A stretch of DNA of 64,000 nucleotides from an uncultured Prevotellaceae bacterium. Lineage in GTDB: Bacteria > Bacteroidota > Bacteroidia > Bacteroidales > Bacteroidaceae. Both the position numbers and the translations under genes were made by a program. Below, one piece after another: positions 17,634 through 23,554 of this stretch. The DNA is taken from the NCBI GenBank assembly GCA_947169115.1, contig CAMVOK010000016.1:1-64000 (forward strand), given 5' to 3'. The notes under the pieces were generated by a model. The model made no database searches. It was not told where the DNA came from and saw only the letters and a program-made list of their open reading frames with translations. Position 1 is the stretch's first letter, and every line of letters begins with the position of its first letter.

Positions 17634-17752
17634 CGTTTCGGAGGTATCGCCAAACACCTTACAACCTTTAACGAGTAAAAGCCCACGCCATCAGCGTGAG
17701 CATCCGTGCTTTTACTCTTGGTTGTTTCTTTAATTTGGCGAATTTCCGAAAC
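17634..17752. other. Long interrupted hairpin, candidate structured RNA or MITE
   Basis: Four perfect nested stems face each other across 118 bp: GTTTCGGA/TCCGAAAC, TCGCCAAA/TTTGGCGA, ACAACC/GGTTGT and GAGTAAAAGC/GCTTTTACTC. They are separated by small internal loops and capped by CACGC-CATCA-GCGTG. It lies in the 380-bp gap (17546-17925) between the DUF2442 gene and the 887-aa gene, both on the minus strand. No ORF of interest overlaps it. The remaining part of the gap shows only low-complexity repeat-like sequence. Confidence 0.75.
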
Positions 17753-17925
17753 AAGAATTTAAGCGGACGCTTCTTCTATATGTCTAATTCGTTTATGTCA
17801 TCATATCACGGTTTAAAAGTTTAATAGTTGAACTTCGTTCGAGACTGCTTTTGCTTGGCATAGTCCAAACAAGTTTTTGCTCTGCTCTCGCTTAATCGCA
17901 GCCTTTAAGGGTTTACAGATTGAAT

Positions 17926-18255
17926 CTATTTATATTCTGGTGCTTCATCTTCCGCAACACCTGGGATTAGGCGGTTTGAGACGGGGTATGAGGCAACCTT
18001 TTTCTCAACCAATGATCCTGTGTGAAGTTTTTCAACGGGAAATATCAAGTCCCAGTTCTTGCCCCAAACGATGTTGCCATTCTCAAGTTTGAACCGACGG
18101 AAGTTCTTCTCGTCAAGATACTTGTTGTACTGGGGATGGGGATGACTTCGGATGAAATCACCGATATTCACTGTCTGGGAAGTGTTGTCACTAAACTGCA
18201 GGTTTACGGACAGGTTCCCAGCATTCGTGGCTCCTATGATATACAAGCGTCCCAT
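17926..18255 (-). CDS. DUF2442 domain protein
   Basis: The 109-aa product starts at MGRLYIIGATNAGNLSV, two bases after the stop of the DUF4160 gene. The longer ORF-track version overlaps that gene and is not needed. The sequence has the DUF2442 pattern: a beta-rich N-terminus, then PQYNKYLDEKNFRRFKLENGNIVWGKNWDLIFP. DUF2442 proteins are small and often encoded next to DUF4160 proteins. A toxin-antitoxin-like role has been suggested for such pairs, but neither partner's activity can be read from this sequence. Confidence 0.82.
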   Translation of the reverse strand: MGRLYIIGATNAGNLSVNLQFSDNTSQTVNIGDFIRSHPHPQYNKYLDEKNFRRFKLENGNIVWGKNWDLIFPVEKLHTGSLVEKKVASYPVSNRLIPGVAEDEAPEYK

Positions 18256-18257
18256 AT

Positions 18258-18560
18258 TTACAGCCGTTTTCGTATGTTTGTACTCCTGACTGCCTGTCTC
18301 ATCACAAAGAAACGCACCCACTTCGAAATAATGTTCTTCTGGTACTTCCTGATGAAAGCCTCTGCTGTCTTTTTGTCTTTGCCAGAAAGAGGTTCCTCGC
18401 CATCTTTTTCTCTTACCCTTATCTCAACAAGCTCGCCATCGTGCATGATTAGTTCGAAGATGCTCTGACATCCTCCGTGTGTCACATGCACATGGATGGG
18501 TTCATGCTCATTAGAGTAGAAGAAGAAAATGAAACCAAAGTATTCGAATATCTTGGGCAT
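18258..18560 (-). CDS. DUF4160 domain protein
   Basis: This 100-aa protein begins MPKIFEYFGFIFFFYSNEHEP and continues with the DUF4160 signature IHVHVTHGG, then a basic C-terminal half. It is the first gene of a two-gene unit with DUF2442 (the TAA is followed by AT and the next ATG). A -7 box TAACTTTG lies 20 nt upstream of the ATG. Proposed toxin-antitoxin membership is inference from the pairing and the small size. Confidence 0.85.
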   Translation of the reverse strand: MPKIFEYFGFIFFFYSNEHEPIHVHVTHGGCQSIFELIMHDGELVEIRVREKDGEEPLSGKDKKTAEAFIRKYQKNIISKWVRFFVMRQAVRSTNIRKRL

Positions 18561-18580
18561 CGTTATATACGATTTTGTGA

Positions 18581-18588
18581 CAAAGTTA
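18581..18588 (-). promoter_or_regulatory. -7 box TAACTTTG of the DUF4160-DUF2442 pair
   Basis: A consensus -7 element lies 20 nt before the DUF4160 ATG on the minus strand. The -33 region is occupied by repeat DNA and shows no clear TTTG. Confidence 0.6.
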
Positions 18589-18589
18589 C

Positions 18590-18680
18590 AAAATAATGTA
18601 TAATGTACCGCTCGAAATTATGAAAAAATTTCGCTTGCGTAGTAAAACGGAGCAAGAATGTATAATGTATAATTTCTTTG
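18590..18680. repeat. Mosaic repeat: hairpin core flanked by ATGTATAATGT units
   Basis: A core running from CCGCTCG through CGCTTGCGTAG to AACGGAGCAAGAA is bounded on both sides by copies of the local micro-repeat ATGTATAATGT. The same core, with different flanking micro-repeats, occurs at 19480-19545. Confidence 0.75.
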
Positions 18681-18814
18681 AATGAGTGTTCGAATAGCTG
18701 CGCACTAATCCCCACTTTTCCACTGGACGCTACCACCCCTGCCTTTGCCACCGTCGCGATGCTCCCCAATTGCTCAAACACATAACTCGCAATTGCCTCT
18801 CCGGAGGAGGGGAG

Positions 18815-18892
18815 TTTGATTGCTACAATCAACACCTTTTGATTGGGCAACCATCATGCTTTGATTGCTGCAACCATCATATCTTGGTTGTA
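18815..18892. repeat. 22-23 bp-pitch array of TTTGATTG...CAATCA units
   Basis: Units start at 18815, 18838, 18860 and 18883 (last one CTTGGTTG), with steps of 23, 22 and 23 bp. The first unit is a partial palindrome, TTGATTG-CTA-CAATCAA. The sequence is closely related to the two units at 14420-14455. A short CTCTCCGGAGGAGGGGAG palindrome abuts it at 18798. Confidence 0.8.
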
Positions 18893-18908
18893 CGAACTGA
18901 GGGAAATT

Positions 18909-18991
18909 AGTGGGCAACGCCTCCGAGCGTTGCTTGCAGGAAATGAGGTCAAAAGACTGTCGTCCTGCAACGCTCGGAGGCGTTGCCCACT
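18909..18991. repeat. Inverted repeat with 25-bp perfect arms, each arm itself palindromic
   Basis: Arm 18909-18933 (AGTGGGCAACGCCTCCGAGC...) is the exact reverse complement of 18967-18991, with a 33-bp spacer. Within each arm GCAACGC and GCGTTGC form a second palindrome around CTCCGA. The nested symmetry resembles REP/BIME or MITE-type elements. No transposase ORF is nearby. Confidence 0.85.
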
Positions 18992-19029
18992 ATCTTTAAC
19001 TATGATAACACACACTCGGGCAGACACGA

Positions 19030-19185
19030 GACGTTGCCCGTGCGGGCAGTAGCCTTTGCGCCCGCGGACAATGTCCGTTGTCCGTATCGGACAGTGGCCT
19101 TTATTCCCTCAGACAATGCTCGTCGTCCGTATCGGACATGCAACGGCGTCCGTATCGGATAAGCATCATCGTCCCTACGGGCTAA
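19030..19185. repeat. 22.5-bp-pitch array of GTCCGTATCGGAC-like palindromes
   Basis: The GGACA (or variant) end of each unit falls at 19044, 19066, 19089, 19111, 19134, 19157 and 19179, giving steps of 22, 23, 22, 23, 23 and 22. The best units are palindromes GTCCG-TAT-CGGAC; others are degenerate (GCCCG-TG-CGGGC). An earlier unit near 19018 is doubtful. Confidence 0.82.
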
Positions 19186-19214
19186 CGACACGGCTCTCTT
19201 TGTCTGCACCTATC

Positions 19215-19550
19215 GCAAGAAGGGTGAAGGGTGAAGGGTTAAGGGTGAAGAGTGAAGGGTGAAGAGTGAAGGGTGAAGAATGAAGGGTTAAGGATGTAAT
19301 CGGACGGCGCAGCCTACGCTTGCAGAGCGAAGCGGGGCAAGAAGTGAGAGGTGAAGGGTGAAATGATAAATGATAAATAATAAGTGAGAAGTGAAATGAT
19401 AAATAATAAATGATAAATTCTCTAACCAGACGGCCAAAGGCCTACGCTTGGCTCGTCCAAGAATGTTCAATGCTCAATGTTCCGCTCGGCTTTGCCGCTT
19501 GCGTAGAGAAACGGAGCAAGAATGTTCAATTCTCAATGCATTAAATCTTC
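19215..19550. repeat. Mosaic of slippage repeats and hairpin cores upstream of the DUF1573 gene
   Basis: GTGAAGGGTGAAG-type micro-repeats (19215-19290) are interrupted by a core (TAATCGGACGG..GCCTACGCTTGC..GCAAGAAG, 19295-19343). GTGAAATGATAAATAATAA units follow, then a second core (GACGGCCAAAGGCCTACGCTTGGC, about 19430) and AATGTTCAATGCTCAATG units. A third core ends in CGGAGCAAGAATG, followed by AATGTTCAATTCTCAATG. There is no convincing gene between 18561 and 19612. Confidence 0.75.
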
Positions 19551-19560
19551 CCCTCATGCC

Positions 19561-19591
19561 TTTGTTGTTTCAACAATATTTCGTAACTTTA
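19561..19591 (+). promoter_or_regulatory. Promoter of the DUF1573-DUF2264 unit
   Basis: A -33 TTTG at 19561 and a -7-like TAACTTTA at 19584 are separated by 19 bp, the normal Bacteroidetes spacing. The predicted transcript starts about 15-20 nt before the ATG at 19613. The last base of the -7 box departs from the consensus G. Confidence 0.6.
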
Positions 19592-19612
19592 CGGCTGAAA
19601 ACGATAGAAACT

Positions 19613-20044
19613 ATGAAAAAGAAGACATTTATTATTATGGCCTTGTCGTTGTTGGCATTTGGGGGCACACCCCTTGCACAGGCTGAAACGTCTGCTACGC
19701 TGACAAGTGTAGCACAGGCTGAGAAACAGGCAGAAATCAAGTTTGAGGTTACAAAAATAGACCTTGGGACTTTTGCAGAAAAGGATGGCGAGCAACGTTG
19801 CTCATTTGAGTTCACCAACGAAGGGGATGCTCCGTTGGTAATCAATCAGGCTTTTGCCTCCTGCGGTTGCACGGTGCCTACATATACCAAAGACCCTGTG
19901 AAACCCGGGGAAAAAGGAAAGATAGATGTTACTTATAACGGAAAGGGTAAGTTTCCCGGGCATTTCTCGAAGACTATCACCATCCGCTCGAATGCAAAGA
20001 CTGAGATTGTGCGTCTGACCATCGAGGGAACAATGACCAAATAA
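19613..20044 (+). CDS. DUF1573 domain exported protein
   Basis: The 143-aa product starts MKKKTFIIMALSLLAFGG, a signal peptide. The upstream 55 codons of the track ORF run through intergenic repeats and the promoter and are excluded. The mature part is a single DUF1573 Ig-like domain: FEVTKIDLGTFAEKDGEQ, then the conserved SCGCTVPTYTKDPVKPGE and a terminal TIRSNAKTEIVRLTIEG. Such proteins are periplasmic or surface-exposed, with unknown ligands. The next gene begins one base after the stop, so the two are coupled. Confidence 0.88.
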   Translation: MKKKTFIIMALSLLAFGGTPLAQAETSATLTSVAQAEKQAEIKFEVTKIDLGTFAEKDGEQRCSFEFTNEGDAPLVINQAFASCGCTVPTYTKDPVKPGEKGKIDVTYNGKGKFPGHFSKTITIRSNAKTEIVRLTIEGTMTK

Positions 20045-20045
20045 C

Positions 20046-21365
20046 ATGAAAAAGACATTTCTTTTGCTGGCACTCGTTGTAGTGCCAGTTTTCGGTTTTG
20101 CTAAATCGAAAAAGCAAGTAGTAGAGACGAATCCGCTTGGTACTGGCGTGGAAGACCGTGCTTACTGGGCGCAGTTGGCTTACCAGATGGCTGCTCCTGT
20201 CTTGGAGAACATGGCCAATGGCACGTTACAACAGAACATGAAGTTGGAACTGTCGCCGACATGGGACAATCGCGACAAAAAGGTGGCTTATATGGAGTGT
20301 TTCGGCCGATTGATGGCAGGTATTGCTCCATGGCTTACGTTGCCCGATGATGATACCGAGGAGGGTAAGATGAGAAAGCAACTTCGGGAGTGGGCTTTGA
20401 AAGCCTATGCCAATGCGGTTGACCCAGAGAGTCCTGACTATCTCGGATGGCAGAGCGGTGGTCAAACGTTAGTGGATGCTGCTTATGTGGTAGAGAGCTT
20501 GTTCCGTGGCTACAAAGCCTTATGGGAGCCCCTTGACGATGTTACGAAACAGCGTTACATTAAGGAACTGCAAGGACTCCGTCGCTATGACCCCCCTTAT
20601 ACCAACTGGCTCCTTTTTGTGGGCATGGAGGAGGCTTTCCTCATGTATGTCAATGGGCAACCCGATGCCTTCCGCATAAAGATGGCTATGTCGAAGGCTG
20701 AGGAATGGTATATTGGTGATGGCTTGTACAGCGATGGTCCCTCGTTTGCTTTTGATTACTACAATGCTTTCGTTATCCAGCCCATGTACACCGAGTGCTT
20801 GCAGATGGTGTCGGCCCGTCAGGGGAACAACTCGTATCTCATCCGTTCCAAGGGTGACAACCGCAATGGAGCCACGAATCGCCTGAAGGAGGTTGTGAAA
20901 CGTATGCAGAAATATAGTGTCATTCTCGAACGCTTTATCTCGCCGGAGGGAACCTTCCCTGTTGTCGGTCGTTCAATACCATACCGTTTGGCCGTACTCC
21001 AGCCTCTGGCACAGTTGGCGTGGATGAAGCAGTTGCCCCAAGAACTCCATAATGGTCAGGTACGTGCAGGTATTACTGCTGTTATGAAGCGCATGTTTGA
21101 GGGTAAGGGCAAGTCGAACTTCACTGAAGATGGTTACCTCACAATTGGTTTCGTGGGCAGTCATCCCAATGTTGCTGATTGGTACACTAACAATGGTAGT
21201 CTTTATATGACTTCGTTGGCTTTCATGCCACTCGGTCTGCCTGCTGACGATCCTTTCTGGACAGATGCACCCGAGAAGTGGACATCGAAGAAGGCTTGGG
21301 AGGGCGACGACTTCCCCAAAGATCATAAGTGGGACATAAACCGTCAGATTCTTTATTGGGAATAG
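20046..21365 (+). CDS. DUF2264 domain protein, predicted exported glycan-processing enzyme
   Basis: This 439-aa protein has a signal peptide (MKKTFLLLALVVVPVFGFA) and one DUF2264 domain over nearly its whole length. Landmarks include SPTWDNRDKKVAYMECFGRLMAG, the acidic-aromatic DGLYSDGPSFAFDYYNAFVIQ and FISPEGTFPVVGRS. The family is all-helical, and an (alpha/alpha)6 barrel related to unsaturated glucuronyl/galacturonyl hydrolases has been suggested. Periplasmic glycan processing is therefore a reasonable inference, not a demonstrated function. It is co-transcribed with the DUF1573 gene and ends at a bidirectional terminator. Confidence 0.88.
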   Translation: MKKTFLLLALVVVPVFGFAKSKKQVVETNPLGTGVEDRAYWAQLAYQMAAPVLENMANGTLQQNMKLELSPTWDNRDKKVAYMECFGRLMAGIAPWLTLPDDDTEEGKMRKQLREWALKAYANAVDPESPDYLGWQSGGQTLVDAAYVVESLFRGYKALWEPLDDVTKQRYIKELQGLRRYDPPYTNWLLFVGMEEAFLMYVNGQPDAFRIKMAMSKAEEWYIGDGLYSDGPSFAFDYYNAFVIQPMYTECLQMVSARQGNNSYLIRSKGDNRNGATNRLKEVVKRMQKYSVILERFISPEGTFPVVGRSIPYRLAVLQPLAQLAWMKQLPQELHNGQVRAGITAVMKRMFEGKGKSNFTEDGYLTIGFVGSHPNVADWYTNNGSLYMTSLAFMPLGLPADDPFWTDAPEKWTSKKAWEGDDFPKDHKWDINRQILYWE

Positions 21366-21381
21366 AACATTGCAATAAACT

Positions 21382-21441
21382 ACTCCATACAAAAATAGAG
21401 ACAGCGGATATTTTTCCGCTGTCTCTATTTTTGTATGGAGT
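21382..21441. terminator. Bidirectional terminator, 26-bp perfect arms
   Basis: The arm ACTCCATACAAAAATAGAGA... (21382-21407) is repeated perfectly inverted at 21416-21441 around an 8-nt loop. T-runs are present on both strands. It lies between the convergent DUF2264 and BspA-like genes and should terminate both. Confidence 0.9.
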
Positions 21442-21451
21442 TATATATTTC

Positions 21452-22306
21452 TTATCTTCTTCTCCTGCTACGGCTCCTGCTGCTCTGTTTCTTGGCTTTC
21501 GTTGTGGTTTTGGATGCCTTGGCATTATTCACAGTCTGTTCCTTCGTGGCATTTTCTGCCTTGACGATATCCTTTGCCTTTTCTGCAGTAGCACTGAGGG
21601 CAGACATCGTGGCCATGTCAAATTCGCTGGTAGAGATAAACTTTTTCCAGTATGCTTCATTCTGATACTTGCTACGGCATCCCATAGGAACATATACGTC
21701 AGTCCAAGTGTAATGAGGAGAGTCGAACGAACTGCTTCCGCTGATGGTGGGAGGAATGGTGGGGAGGCAGTTCAGGACGGCCAGTGAATTGCAGGCTGCA
21801 AACACATAGTCACCGATGGATGTAACGCTGGGACCAATGGTGATGGCCGTAAGTGCCGTACAGTCGCAGAAAGCATAGTTTCCAATCCAGGTAACGTTGT
21901 TGCCGATGCTTACGGTCGTCAGACCAGTGCATCCACGGAATGCGGCATCCTCGATAGATTTTACGTTGTTGGGAATGGAGATGATGGAAAGTGCCGTGCA
22001 ACCATAGAATGCACCACTTTCAATGGTGGCTACGTTGTCGGGAATGATAACGCTTGTCAGTCCCGTGCAGCCATAGAATGCATAGTTCCCAATTGTTGTG
22101 ACTTTAAATGTACGTCCGTTATACGTAACATTCTCAGGGATAACAATATCACCAGTGTACTTCTTATCACCGGAGGTTACCTCAAAATCAGTAACGGAGG
22201 TGCGGTTGTAATATATGCCGTTAACCTCGCAGTCATAAGCCCAGGATGAGGTGCAAAAAAGGCACAAAAGGGCGGTGAAAAGGGATTTAAGTTTTAGGTA
22301 TTTCAT
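21452..22306 (-). CDS. BspA-like leucine-rich repeat (LRR_5) secreted protein with basic tail
   Basis: The 284-aa product has a signal peptide (ending CTSSWA). About five LRR_5 repeats of ~23 aa follow, with the pattern IGNYAFYGCTGLTSVIIPDNV. After a folded cap (SPHYTWTDVYVPMGCRSKY) the C-terminus becomes Lys/Ala-rich and ends in an Arg/Ser tail SSRSRSRRRR. BspA-like proteins are typically surface adhesins. The strongly basic terminus is unusual, and the usual DLxGR/KGLYI sorting tail is missing. A -7 box TACATTTG is present 20 nt upstream of the ATG. Confidence 0.85.
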   Translation of the reverse strand: MKYLKLKSLFTALLCLFCTSSWAYDCEVNGIYYNRTSVTDFEVTSGDKKYTGDIVIPENVTYNGRTFKVTTIGNYAFYGCTGLTSVIIPDNVATIESGAFYGCTALSIISIPNNVKSIEDAAFRGCTGLTTVSIGNNVTWIGNYAFCDCTALTAITIGPSVTSIGDYVFAACNSLAVLNCLPTIPPTISGSSSFDSPHYTWTDVYVPMGCRSKYQNEAYWKKFISTSEFDMATMSALSATAEKAKDIVKAENATKEQTVNNAKASKTTTKAKKQSSRSRSRRRR

Positions 22307-22326
22307 TGTTTTTTCTTTTCGCGCTG

Positions 22327-22360
22327 CAAATGTACGAAATAAATCTGAGATTAGTGCAAA
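22327..22360 (-). promoter_or_regulatory. Promoter of the BspA-like gene
   Basis: The -7 box TACATTTG (22327-22334) and a possible -33 TTTG at 22357-22360 are separated by 22 bp, slightly longer than usual. The ATG is 20 nt downstream of the -7 box. Confidence 0.5.
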
Positions 22361-22375
22361 AATTGACCTTATTTT

Positions 22376-23356
22376 TTATGCTTTTCCCAAAATGCGATCC
22401 ATTACCCAATTGACCGTCGTGGCCGATATGCTGTCGCATGTACATGGTTTCTGGCCTTGCAAGTGTTGTACTATACTCTGAATGAGTGGCATTTGTACGT
22501 GTAAGGGGTTCTCTATGTGAAATTCCTGGCAGCCATCTTCGTTTTGTAAGATAATGGGTTCATAGGTAAATACGGAGAAGGAAATACTACCTCGGTCACC
22601 GATGATTTCTATGCGGTCGGTCTTGGCTGAGTTGTGTGCGACAAAACACCATGAACCAGAACCTGGAAGACCATCGGAGAACTGGAAGGAGGCACTTACT
22701 GTATCTTCTGTTTGATAGAGTCTGCCACGGTTCGTACAATAGCCATGAGCACGGAGTATGGGGCCAAACATTTCCTGCAAGAGGTCAATCTGATGAGGGG
22801 CAAGATCGTAGAAGTACCCACCACCGGCAATGTCGCGTTGTACACGCCAAGGCAGGTTTTCCCGATTGTAGTCGAGGTCGCGGGGAGGAACAGCAAAACG
22901 TATCTGTACGTTGATGGCCTTGCCAATGGTTCCATCTTCTACCAATTGCTTGATTTTCTGAAAGTAGGGAAGGTATCGTCTGTAATAGGCAACGAAGCAT
23001 GGCACGCCTGTCTGTTCTGAGATTCGATTGATTCGCTGACAGTCAGGATATGAGGCCGCCAAAGGCTTTTCCACGTAAACGGGTTTTCCTGAACGCATGG
23101 CCATGATGGCATAGGTGGCATGAGAAGAAGGTGGGGTGGCGATATATACAGCATTAACATCGGGGTCGTCCACAAGTGTCTGTGCATCGGTGTACCACTT
23201 GGGAATGCCATGACGTTCGGCATAAGATCTTGCCTTGTCGGCATTACGACTCATTACGGCCACCACTTTTGAACCTTCAACTTGATTGAAAGCTGGGCCA
23301 GATTTCTTTTCTGTTACTTCGCCACAACCGATGAAGCCCCACTGGATTTGTTTCAT
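22376..23356 (-). CDS. Gfo/Idh/MocA family NAD(P)-dependent oxidoreductase
   Basis: This 326-aa protein has the N-terminal Rossmann motif GFIGCGEVTEKKSGPAF (a GxGxxx variant) and the family signature EKPLAAS with its catalytic Lys (about residue 97). The C-terminal alpha/beta substrate domain contains GGGYFYDLAPHQIDLL. Members oxidise or reduce sugars, inositols and related polyols; the substrate here is not predictable. It appears to be a single gene: a long slippage repeat separates it from the porin upstream, and the BspA-like gene downstream has its own promoter. Confidence 0.9.
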   Translation of the reverse strand: MKQIQWGFIGCGEVTEKKSGPAFNQVEGSKVVAVMSRNADKARSYAERHGIPKWYTDAQTLVDDPDVNAVYIATPPSSHATYAIMAMRSGKPVYVEKPLAASYPDCQRINRISEQTGVPCFVAYYRRYLPYFQKIKQLVEDGTIGKAINVQIRFAVPPRDLDYNRENLPWRVQRDIAGGGYFYDLAPHQIDLLQEMFGPILRAHGYCTNRGRLYQTEDTVSASFQFSDGLPGSGSWCFVAHNSAKTDRIEIIGDRGSISFSVFTYEPIILQNEDGCQEFHIENPLHVQMPLIQSIVQHLQGQKPCTCDSISATTVNWVMDRILGKA

Positions 23357-23359
23357 AGT

Positions 23360-23548
23360 TATTAAAAGGTGAAAGGGTGAGAAGTGAAAGGGTGAGAAGT
23401 GAAAAGTGAGAAGTGAAAGGGTGAAATGGTAAATGGTTAAATGGTAAATAGTAAATGGTAAATAGTAAATGGTAAATAGTAAATGGTAAATAGTAAATGG
23501 TTAAATAGTAAATGGCTAAATGGTAAATGGTAAATGATTAAATGGTGA
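23360..23548. repeat. Slippage repeat: GTGAGAAGTGAAAGG then (GTAAATGGTAAATA)n
   Basis: The gap between the porin stop and the oxidoreductase start holds two successive micro-repeats. The second is a 14-bp unit repeated about eight times with small changes. The same motif, in reverse orientation, occurs at 57940-58008, where it forms the start of a protein. Confidence 0.88.
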
Positions 23549-23554
23549 ATGGGG

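Noticed and set aside
18563-18850. 95-aa minus-strand ORF
   Set aside because: It runs over the DUF4160 promoter and repeat cores and has no recognisable domain, so it is most likely a chance frame through repeat DNA.
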